A stretch of DNA of 64,000 nt from Alviniconcha marisindica. Taxonomy: Eukaryota > Mollusca > Gastropoda > Provannidae. The stretch is taken from the NCBI GenBank assembly GCA_018857735.1, contig JABMCL010000460.1, forward strand, positions 564,501 to 628,500, read 5' to 3'. Each line of letters opens with the position of its first letter. The first letter of the stretch is position 1. Under the pieces are notes generated by a model, which ran no database searches, was not told where the DNA came from, and saw only the letters and a list, made by a program, of their open reading frames with translations. Of this stretch, positions 29,250-41,200 are shown one piece after another. The position numbers and the translations under genes were made by a program.

Positions 29250-32200
29250 ATGTCTGAAGCATCAGGTCCAAACCACCGGCTAAAATCCTACAAGAACAAG
29301 GCCCTGGACACACAGGAACTTCGGAGGAGGAGAGAGGAAGAGGGGATTCAGCTGAGGAAACAGAAACGAGATGAACATGTAAGATGTTAGCTTGAGCCAT
29401 TTATGTTTGTTTGAAAACCCTGATGTTTACCAGACGTTGGACTTAAAGGTAGTGTGCGCTACTGTTTTATAGAGGTATACAATTACAAGTGCAGTGTTAC
29501 CCACCACTGCAGCAGCTGCACTCCCGCTTTGGGGAATTCATTGAGTTTGTCATGTCATGAAGGAGTTTCCAGGAGGTGGATGAATTGCACAAGTTTGTAA
29601 GGTGGAAGTAGATCTCATGTTACATGTAATTTGTAACAACTAACAACATCTTCACAACAATACAAGTAACTGATGGATTACTCCTGATCTAGACATAATG
29701 TTTCCACTGCTGTCCTTTACAGAGATCAAATATTGCCACAGCTATGACATCTTGTGTTTATTGTTGTCCATGTTTAGTGGGGAAGATGAATAGTGATGAT
29801 AATAAAGAATCTGAGGCTCATCTTTATGTGTTTAAAAAATAAATAAATAAATGTTAAAGTTTCTTTCATCTTTGTGTGTTTAAAAAAAAAAGTTTTTGTT
29901 TTTGTTTTTAAAGTTTCTTGTCCTCAGCCCCAGTGAAATGATCATGGCAAATTGCAAGACTGAGACTGTTGTGGTTATTTGCATTGACATGGGTCAAAAG
30001 ATAAAAGAATAACGATTTAACATATATTTAATACTATTAGGGTTGGGTATCGATTTATCTCAGTCTGAGATCCAAACACAAAAAGGTTCAAACAAACGCT
30101 TATTTATTTTGACACGGACACACCGTATACACATCTTCAGGGAAATCCCCTTTGTGAAGCCACAAATGACACTTAACAGATAAATGGTTAAAAATGATGA
30201 AAAATGAGAGGGGAAAAAAGTTATCTTGTTTTGGTTGAATTTTTGTCACTTGTTCAGTGCTTGTATTTATAAGCATAGAAGCACTGAAGCTTGTTCATAG
30301 AAGCACTGAACAAGTGACAAAAACTCAACCAAAACAAGATAATCTGTTCTCTCTCATTTTTCATTTTTTAAATTAATTTTAACCATTTATCTGTTGTCAT
30401 TTGGTGGCTTGACAAAGGAGATTTCCTGAAAATGTGCATACTGTGTGTCCGTGTCAAAATAAATAAGCGTTTTCTTTTGAATGTTTGGATCTTGTTTTAG
30501 AATGCTAGCACTGTAGCAGTCATTCTGTTTCAGATTTTTTTAAAATCCCAGTCTGGTTACCATGGTGGTGCATGTGAATCAGTTACAAAGAGATGTGATT
30601 GTTGTTGCAGTTGAACAAGCGACGCAATGTATCGGTGCCAACAGAGGGGGACGACATGGCCATGGGAGACATCCAAGAGCCAACAGTATCATCTACTGTG
30701 AGTTGTTGCCTGTTAATATTTTACTGGACTTCTACTGTTCTAGTCCTTGTGTGCAGCAGTGGAAGCCATCAGGAAGGACTCAGTGAGATTGAGAGACCTT
30801 ACCTCTTTTGTGGCCACTTTTGAAAATCTTACATGAAGAATTTGAAAAGATTTCATTATTGTACAGGTTTTCAAGGGGGTTGATAGGAGCCTTTTCACAA
30901 AGAACATAAAAGCACACTCCAGTTGTAGAATTGTTACCACCTACCAATACAGTTTCAATGTTGTTACCACCTACATGTATAGTAACTAGATTCAGTGTGA
31001 GAATTTGAAAAGATTTCATTTTTCATTTTTGTATAGGTTTTCAAGGGGTCGATAAGAGCCTTTTCACAGAGAACATAAAAGCAGACTACAGTTTTAGCAT
31101 TGTTACCCCCTGCCAATACAGTTTCAATGTTGTTACCACCTACACGTATAGTAACTAGTTTCAGTGTGAGAATTTGAAAAGATTTAAATTTTCAATTTTT
31201 GTATAGGTTTTCAAGGGGGTCGATAGGAGCCTTTTCACAAAGAACATAAAAGCAGATTCCAGTTTTAGCAGTGTTACCCCCTGCCAATACAGTTTCAATG
31301 TTGTTACCACCTACATGTATAGTAACTAGTTTCAGTGTGAGAATTTGAAAAGATTTCAATTTTCATTTTTGTATAGGTTTTCAAGGGGGTCGATAGGAGC
31401 TTTTTCTCAGAGAACATAAAAGCAGTTTCAATGTTGTTACCACCTACATGTATAGTAACTCGTTTCAATATAAGAATTTGAAAAGATGTCATTTTTGTAC
31501 AGATTTTCAAGGGGGTCAGTAGGAGCCTTTGCACAAAGAACATAAAAGCAGACTCCAGTTGTAGCATTGTTACCACCTACCAATACAGTTTCAATGTTGT
31601 TACCACCTACATGTATAGTAACTAGTTTCAGTGTGAGAATTTGAAAAGATTTCATTTTTCATTTTTGTATAGGTTTTCAAGGGGTTGATAGGAGCCTTTT
31701 CACAGAGAACATAAAGGCAGACTCCAGTTTTAGCATTGTTACCCCCTACCAATACAGTTTCAATGTTGTTACCACCTACGTATACAATAACTAGTTTCAA
31801 TGTTGCTGTCACCTACCTAGCTTAGCTACTAACTGCATCAAGCTGTGGTGTACATGTAAACCACTGGTTTTGCACAGGGAGGCATCAGTGCAGACATGAT
31901 CCAGGCACTGTACAGTGAGGTTCTGGAGGAGCAGGAGGCAGCCACACAGAAATTCAGGAAACTCCTCTCCAGAGGTGAGAAAGCTAACATGTCCGTTGCA
32001 AGGCACAAGTATTGATGAGAGGCGATGCAAGCATGCAGCAGACTTTCGCAGTTTCAGTTTCGCAGACTTTGGGAAGTTTCCACTGAGAGACTATTTAATT
32101 TAATTATTTACTGTGTACTTACAGTGGGGAAAGGGATGTAGAGGAGAGGGTGAGCTCTTCTCGTTAAAAGTGCCTGATCTGATTTGCATCCAATCAGGAT

Positions 32201-35200
32201 CGGATCAGAAGCAGGCTGGGTGATTATTGCACACTGGCTTGCTTCTGTTCTGGATTTGTTTGGCCAAAACCTGACAGAGTCAGCCAGAACCAAATCAGAT
32301 CCAGTCTGGTTTTGCACAATATGATCTGGGCCGCAAGGAAGGCCGGCAGTGGTTCTGTGAGAAAACAGACTCTTTCAGAGGGTCTTTCACACACACTCAC
32401 CTCCTAAAAGACCACATAGTTATTGACTGGTGAGAATTACATTCATGTCTGGTATGTAGGGACATTCAAGTGTTAGAATTGACAATGATCCCAACTCATG
32501 ATCTGAACAAATTTGAACCAAACATGCACACCAAGAGCCACCTTACTGATACAGCTAAATTGGAACCAACACACAAAGATTGAATCTGAATGACATCACA
32601 CAAACCAAATTGGGGTAAAAGGTTGTATCAAAAGTCACTTTGTTTTCAGAACCGAACCCCCCAATAGATGAAGTGATTCAGACAGGCATCATCCCTCGCT
32701 TCGTGGAGTTCTTGCAGAAAGAGAGCAGCTGGACACTTCAGGTAAGAATTAAATATATATATATATATATATTAATCCACCAGATGACATTTTCACCCCA
32801 CTGTACACTTGTTACAGTTTTGTTGCTCATATGTGCATGTAAAACAAAACCATCTTAAAACCAAACGTACATGCACAAATTCCCCAATCTCTCTTGGCCA
32901 TGTGTTTTGGTTTTCTTTAATAATAATAAAAAAATAATGACCTGGCATAACAACTTGTGTATAATTTATTAACAGACATCATAATTCATATGCACAATAC
33001 TATTTGAATACTTTTTAGGCAGTTGTTCGGCGTCAGATTTGTGAATTTCCATGGAACTTATGTTTTGGAATCTACTGTCTGATCAACTTACTCATTTGTG
33101 GATTGCCATGTGTGTTTTGCAGTTTGAGGCTGCGTGGGCCTTGACAAACATTGCATCAGGAACCTCCATACAAACCAGAATGGTCATCAATGCTGGTGCT
33201 GTACCCATTTTCATCCGCCTGCTTAGCTCGGAGATCGAAGATGTCCAAGAACAGGTATTCATTTGTTGTCGGCAGTTTCCCAGAATGTTGGATCATTTTA
33301 GTTATTGATTTTGGCATCTGTTCATGGTGTTTGTGAAGAGGTGTCTGCTGTCTTGTTGGATCTTTGGTGACTGTAGTGTGGCTAGGGCAACTGTGCATTC
33401 AGCATCAACAATCTGAAACAGAACAAGGCCCAGAGTGCTCATGCAGCATCAGCACACAAGGGAGTTAATTAGCTCAAAAGTTGTCGCACAAGTACAAGAA
33501 CAAAGACCTGAGTCGCCTACGGTAACTCTCACCTGGCATGTGTGTAAATACAAGGTACAGCCTCAGTACCTCTGATGGAGTTTATGTACCTTGTATTTAC
33601 ATGCATACCAGGTGAGAGTAAGGCTGTATCTCTGGTGGAGTGTATGTACCTTGTATTTACATACATGCCAGGTGAGAAAGGCCATAGTCTGTTGGAGTTT
33701 ATGTAGCTTGTGCTTACACGCATGCCAGGTAAGAGTTACATAGACTGCAGTGTATTCAGTTGCTTTGTAGCATATATATACTTGTACCCCTACCTGCAGT
33801 AAGTAGGCCACACTAGGAGGGCCAGTCCACATGGTGAACTGTGTCCTGAATTGTGCTGAAGTTTGATCAGTGATTTCAGGGATGTTTTTGTTGTGTGTGT
33901 GTGGTACAGGCGGTGTGGGCTTTGGGCAACATAGCGGGAGACAGCCCAGAGTGCCGGGATTATGTGCTGAATGAAAATATACTTGTACCCCTACTGCAGT
34001 AAGTAGACCTCATTGTTTTGTGGTGTGCTTGAAATTGTCAGTTCTTTGGTGAAACAGTGTTGAATGAAACCATTTTGTGCATGGAAGTCAGCTAATTTGA
34101 ACTTCTAAGTATATTTACTACACAGAAGTCAGTTTACATTTCCACTGTCATATTAATGCAAGTTAAAATCATTATTTTTTACAAATTTAAAGTGCACATT
34201 CTGCAAGTGCAAGCTACAAAAGACTGAACATGATGCATTCCCAGGCAAACAAAACTGAACATTCAAGCTAATATTTCATGCACTGGGTCACAGGCCATCA
34301 TGTCTGGTGGCTGGTTGCTTAGTTACGGCTCATCCTGAGGGGATGCTCAGATTATGTTCATTATTATTATTATTATCATTCGTTATTATTTATATCAGAT
34401 AAAGGTTGTGTCTGTGTTGTGTTTTTATTTCTCCCCAAACACCTGGAAACTTGGGTGGGATTGTGCATGTGCACAGGCTTTTAGACCTGTATATTTGTGA
34501 CCGCACAATATGTACGTATTTCCCCCTTATTTGGGGCAGGGATAGCTCAGTGGTAGAGTGCTGGACTTGTGATCAGAAGGTCACGGGTTTGATTCCCAGC
34601 AGGAGTGGTGGAGCATTTTTTCTCCAGGGTCAGCTTTCTGTGCAGACCCTTATTTTGGTATCTGTCCCACCCCCGTGTTACTGCAGTAGCATGTTAAAGA
34701 TCCTGGTCATCCCAGAAAATAAATGCGGCAGGTTACAGATAGACCTACATGCACATGCACCTTTTGTATGTAGCTTCAAATAAAAATAAACTGGCGCATA
34801 GTTGTGTGATGTCCACAGAACATGCGCCAAGGTAGCAATTTCACATGGTACTGACCATGTAACTATCAGACAGCGCTGTAACTACAGTCTACACTGCTTC
34901 AATGAATATTCCAAAATGCACATTGTAAAGCTTCAGTCATTCATTCAGTGGTCTGTGACGAGAGCGCTGTCAGTGAGTCTGCTCTCAGAAGCAGAGAATA
35001 GCGCTATGTAAAAACTGTTAGTATTACTGTTCAGGCTTCATGGCAAGGTGCTCACAGGCTTGAACGGTATTATAATTATATGTCAGTGACACTTTCTTTT
35101 CCTTCAGATGAGTTGAAAAACTTATATCCTCTGCGGGGGAGGCATAAAAACATTTAAGATCCCATGCTGCCCTGGAAATATTTTAGAGAAATTACAGTGG

Positions 35201-38200
35201 TGTTAGAAAGGAAGCACAGGTTTGTTGGAGCTGGCTTTTCTTGGGGAGAGGCAGGGACCCAAAATGCCCTTGGGGAAAACGTTCAGAACAGCAAAGTTAC
35301 ACCCACCTACAGAGAATATGTTTTCTTTCTAATTGTAGTTATGCTCCTTAGGTGGCTCAGGTATGTAAGTAGAACGCGTGTTGCTTGGAAAAGTTGTCGT
35401 ATTTGTGTTTGAAGTTCGGTGAAATTGAAATACTAGTGTGTAATATTGACAGTTTTTTTCTTCCCCACCATTTTCTGGATTGGAATTTGGATGGATGTTA
35501 CTTACTATTGACACTACTTGAAAAAAATGTCGTGTTTGTCACTTTATGTTTTAAATGTTGCTGATTTGTATTTGGTGTAAGACCTACAGCAACAAAAATG
35601 ACATTTATTTTAAGCAGATGTATGGGTGAAAGTTTATCATCAATAGTTCTGCTGAAATCTTTTGTGTAGCTAATTTTGGTATTTTGAGTTTTTCTGACTC
35701 AGTTAACATAGAGAGACCAAAATTATATTTTAAAACGAAAATGAAGAAGAAGAAGAAAGATACAACTAATGGCAACTATCTTGCTGGAGTGGGAGTGTTG
35801 CTATTGTTTGAAAATGTACCCCTCCCAAAAAGAAGGGGAAAACTGCTTTAGTATAATACATGAAGCAGTTTGTGTTGGGGTGTGGCTCCTCTGACGATGA
35901 CTAGACAAGGCCTTTGGTACTTGTAGCTTAGGGATCCGTTTGCTTCTCAGCACTCAGGAAAATGGAAAATGGAAGTCAGTTTGTTGTATATTTTTTGGAA
36001 ACTTTAAGTTGTCACTCATGCAGCTGTTTTTGCAATTAACTTTTGTGTTAATCACATTGTTTATAAATTTTGTTGCTTATTGCAGGTGGTTGTCTCAGTG
36101 CACATGTGATCATGTGTGCTTACAGTTGAATAATTTGTGTTCCAGTTATGAAATAATAAGCCATTGTTGCTGTTTTGTTGTTGTTGTTGTAAAGATGAAA
36201 ATTCTTTGATCTTTCGACACTGAGCAAGGTTTGAGAATCAAAGTGAAAGTAGAGTATAAATAAAGACCTAAACAACTTGAAGAAAGAGAGGAGGGGATTG
36301 GTTTTGAAGTTTCCTTTATGCATTATAGACTTTCAGCTTGCTCCCTGTGTGTTGTCGTGTACTTTGGTAACTGCCTGAAATTGTTGAAAAGAGTCTGGTT
36401 CATTTATTTTGCTGCAGAGAAAGCTAGCTAATGATTTAAAAACTGACCTGGTGTTTTGAACTTCTTCCCTTCCCTGTGTATAAATGAGAGGATAATTGTG
36501 TGGTAGATTTTGATTGAGAGGGGAAGGTAGGATTGTGTACTTTGGCATCAGACGTCTGTCAGGGTTGAGATGAACATGCCTTTGTGATGATGTGTGCAGG
36601 CTTCTTAGTAAAAACACCAGTCTATCCATGACAAGAAACGCTGTGTGGTGTTTGTCCAACTTGTGTCGAGGGAAGAATCCACCGCCAGACTTCAGCAAAG
36701 TAAGTTCCCAGTTGGGGTGCTCATTGTGTCAGTGTGGAAGGCATGAAAGGGGAAAGATGAAGGGGTGGAAAGAAAGGAGGAAGTTGGATTTGAAGCTTTC
36801 TTTAAGCTTTCTTCAGCTTTCTCCCTGTGTGCTGTCGTTGTGGAGTTAAATGTTCTTTCTAATTGTGGTTATGGTCCTTAGGTGGCTAGGGTGTATAAGT
36901 ACTACGCGTGTTGCTTGGAAAAGCAGGTCATTATCACCAACTGGCATCATCTGTGGTTCGCTGCAGATCTTGCACAGTATGTTTTAGAAGCGAGTGTCTG
37001 TGTTTTTGGTCCTGCACTTATGCGTGTGCTGGCTTGATCAAGTTTTCCCTGGTGACAGGTTTCCCCAGCCTTGCCTGTGCTGGCCAGACTACTGTTCCAC
37101 ACAGACAAAGACGTGTTGGCCGATGCTTGCTGGGCTCTCTCCTACCTCTCTGACGGACCCAACGAAAAAATCCAGTCTGTCATTGACTCTGGGGTGTGTC
37201 GTCGTCTCGTAGAACTACTCATGTAAGGACTTTTGTCTCTTCTCTTGTTTCAAATAAGAGTGCAGGTTGACTGTGGGGTTTTGTCATGGTACGAGGGTAG
37301 TCTGCAGTTGGCAGAGCACAGGGTGAGCTTTGGATCTCACAGTATGCGAGTTGTGAAATTGTAATGTAAAAGAGTGTTTGTGAAGCGCTTACACCTAACA
37401 TGAGCCCAAAGCACACAATACAACAGCAGTAAGATCAGAATATATACACAACCTAAGGACAGTGAGCCTTACGACTTGCATAAACACACAACATATCACT
37501 CAGCATCTTTCTCATCACATCCAACACGCATGTGCACACACAGACGCACACATACACATGCAGAGAATGATATGAGATGGATGTGAACTGTTGATGAGTG
37601 CACAAAGTGGAGGGAGTGTGAACTAGGCAGTAAATAGATTTGTGGTGAGTTACAGAAGTGTGGCTGTTGCATCAAATTTATTGACCTGTGCCTCTTTCTC
37701 TTTAGGCATAATCACCAAAGCGTGGTGGCTGCAGCGTTGCGGGTCGTGGGCAACATTGTTACTGGTGATGATTGTCAAACGCAGGTACATATCTGTAAAC
37801 TGTCGTGTGGAAACAACACACATGAGCTATTTAATATTTAATGTGGCTTACAAGGTTGTCACCAGATGACATTGGTCTAGTTTCAGCCATCAGAAAGATC
37901 AGATGGGGGGGGGGGGGGGGGGGACTGTTGTTTGAAAGGTGGGGAGGGTGGAAGAACTGGAGAGAGAGAGTTCATGTTGCAAAAAAAAAAGTTTGACTTT
38001 CAGTCAAAAGGAATAAGCTAATGTGTTGCTATGAGTAGCACATAGAAATAAAGTGGGCTGGACCTAGGAAATAAAAAGTTACAGAGGAGGGAGGGTGATG
38101 GTAAAAGTTGGACTCGCTGACTCCGTCAGTTTCACTTGTATCTTTTCTTCATGACTTATCTAAACTTGTTGGGTTAAAACTGTATCCTTGTTGAGATCCC

Positions 38201-41200
38201 TATGGTTGTGGCTCACAGTAGGTGTTGGTACCGTCACACAAGGTAGACTCAGATCTGTGCTGAGTTAAGTTTATGACTGTGTAGTTTCACCTATAATTAC
38301 CTGTTAGAGGCAAGTCCATCATTGAAAGCCAGTTTTGGAATCTGTGCTGACAGAGTCAGTCACCTTGCAATTTTCATTGTCTTTTCGTTTTCATTTTCAT
38401 TGTTTTTCATTGTCCATTGCACAAGGACAAAGTAGAAGTCTGTCCTGGCAAAGTTGATTAACCTGTAGTTTTTGCTGTATTTATTCACTGACATGAAGTA
38501 GAAATCTTGCTGGCAAAGTTGATTACCCTGTAGTTTTTCACTGTGTCACCTTCTTCAGGTTGTTCTGAGCTGTTCGGCATTGCCATGTCTCCTGCATTTG
38601 CTGAGCAGCAACAAAGAGTCCATCCGCAAAGAAGCCTGCTGGACCATCTCCAACATCACCGCCGGCAACCGCAACCAGATACAGGTCAGACCACTTGGCC
38701 CCTGGACAACTTGTGTGTCGTGTCGCTCAGTGCAGACTTCAAACTTAGGTGCCGCGGTTGCCAGGGGAGAAAAATGCAGTTTTATCCCCAGCCTCACTGT
38801 CATCCTTCTGTCCTGTTCATGCTGTGATGCTGCATCGTCCTGTATTATGACAAATGCCTAGTAATGCAGTTTAGTTACTCAGTGGAGTAGAGGATCTTCT
38901 GTCTCTCAGTTTTACCAAACAGATCAAGTTTTCGCAGGACTGAGGGGAAACTGTAGAGTTTGAACAGTGAACATTGCAGGTTTTTGTTGTTGTTGTTGTT
39001 GCTCTGAATTGTTTCTATCCGGCAAGCAAAGGATGCAGTGCACTTGAAACTTAGCACAGAGTGAGATTTTGCCACAGGTGTTCATACAGTAATTCTGTTT
39101 TGTCCAGCATTTTTGGGCTGAATAAATTTTGAGTTGATGAACTTAAGTCAGGATCACCAGGTTTCCAGATGTCTGACAGGTTTGTTGGTCAAGAATAATA
39201 ACTCTGTATGTACGTGCCTTGTAAATGTATGCATGCAGAGACATGTGAAACAAAGGAAAATGGAGCACTTACTGGAATCTGGAATCACAACTGCATGTGT
39301 CTGGTGCATGGTTTGAGTGATGGGTGCTGAGAATGCATTGTCATTGAAATAGAAAATATTTTGTCAAGTAACATAACATCTGTATTTGCGTCCATCACTT
39401 CTGTGCGCAAGTCAAAAGGGTGTAAACAAAGGTATGGCCTTGAAGTTTGAAAGGCATGGAGGTTGAGAGCCAGCCTTTGAACATCATGTCTACGTGTGGT
39501 TTCAGAGCGTGATCGACACCAACATCTTCCCAGTGTTGATAGACATCCTTGGCAAGGCCGAGTTTAAGACAAGGAAAGAGGCGGCATGGGCAATCACCAA
39601 CGCCACATCGGGAGGATCACCTGAACAGATCAGGTACAGTATGCCACAGCCCTAAAGAGCCCCCCTATCCATCCCCCCACCCTTCAGGTTTTGGTGTACA
39701 GTAATCCCCTGAAGAAGAAAAAAGCATTTCACCTTTTAAAAAGACTCTTTTTATTGCAGTTTGGCTTGCACAGCTGAGTAAAGTGCTTTTTCCTTTTTCT
39801 GTGCTTCACAAAATGGATCTACTTCCTACTAATCAGATTGTCCACTTTGAAGATGGTCTGACAGTTCTAGGCAGATGCTTCCAAAGTGAGCAGTGCCGTT
39901 TCATGATAGCATCACTGATAGAGATAAAGTTGTTGTAGCCCTGTTGTGATTGCATTGTTGGGTCAGCGTGAAAGACTTTGTCCCGACAGAAGACTTACTA
40001 GGCACAACCATGAGTGCTATTTTTTAAGTGGAGCACAAAGCACAGCTGAGAGCTATGTAAAATAAAATGTATGCAAGTATGTTAATTTGCAGAGCAAGGT
40101 CAGGGCTTTTTCATCTGTTACATAAAGCAGGATTTGATGTGTTATGCTTTGAGCTTAATCACAGAGCAAGTTCGGGGCACTTTTGAAACATTTTTTTTAA
40201 GTGGCTTACATTGCTGCCCATCTTAATGCAGAAATCATTATGGTGGTGACAGTTTAGTGATAAGCATGATCTCCCTCTTCCCCCACCTCCTGGGATCTCA
40301 GTCCCTGCCAGTACCTCTTTTGAGACAAGTCAACATTAAACAAGTTTAACCAAACCATGTTTTCAGGTTCTTGGTGCAGCAGGGCTGTATAAAACTGAAC
40401 ATGTGTTTGTGGTTTCAGGTTTTGGGTAGAGCAGGGCTGTATAAAACTGAACATGTGTTTGTGGTGGTTTCAGGTTTTGGGTAGAGCAGGGCTGTATAAA
40501 ACTGAACATGTGTTTGTGGTGGTTTCAGGTTTTGGGTAGAGCAGGGCTGTATAAAACTCAACATGTGTTTGTGGTGGTTTCAGGTTTTGGGTAGGGCAGG
40601 GCTGTATGAAACTCATACCTGTGTTTGTGGTGGTTTCAGGTTCTTAGTACAGCAGGGCTGTATAAAGCTCAAACCCATGTTTGTGGTGGTTTCAGGTTCT
40701 TAGTGCAGCAGGGTTACTGAAAGCTCAAACCTGTGTTTGTGGTGGTTTCAGGTTTTTAGTGCAGCAGGGCTGTATAAAACTCAAACCTGTGTTTGTGGTG
40801 GTTTCAGGTTCTTAATGCAGCATGGCTGTATAAAACTCAAACCTGTGTTTGTGGTGGTTTCAGTTTCTGGGAAGGACAGGGCTGTATAAAACTCAAACCC
40901 ATGTGATTGTGATGTTTCAGATTCTTGGTAGAACAGGGCTGCATTCCCCCACTGTGCGACCTCTTGACAGTGATGGACAGCAAGATAGTGCAGGTGGCGC
41001 TGAATGGCTTGGAGAATATACTGCGTTTGGGAGAGCAGGACTCTAAGTTCAACAACTCTGTCAACCCCTACTCGGTCATGATCGAGGAGTGCTATGGTGG
41101 GTCAGGCAGTTGCCATGTTTTAGTTGTGGGTTTATTTTCATGATCTGTTTGACTCAAGACTGATTTGTCTGTTATATATGTGAAGGATAGAGTATAGTTT

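Noticed and set aside
34540..34620. Possible tRNA gene (good A and B boxes)
   Set aside because: The sequence continues into a body shared with other copies and lacks a convincing full cloverleaf with terminator, so it is a SINE head. The same applies at 51460-51540 and 53985-54037.
36592..36849. Read-through frame extending KPNA exon 7 to 85 codons
   Set aside because: Exon 7 ends at a consensus donor (AAA|GTAAGT at 36699) and phase matching with exon 8 supports splicing there; the extension is intronic.
40361..40920. Regularly spaced repeats resembling a CRISPR array
   Set aside because: The spacing comes from direct tandem units with similar interiors rather than unique spacers, and the context is a spliced animal gene.
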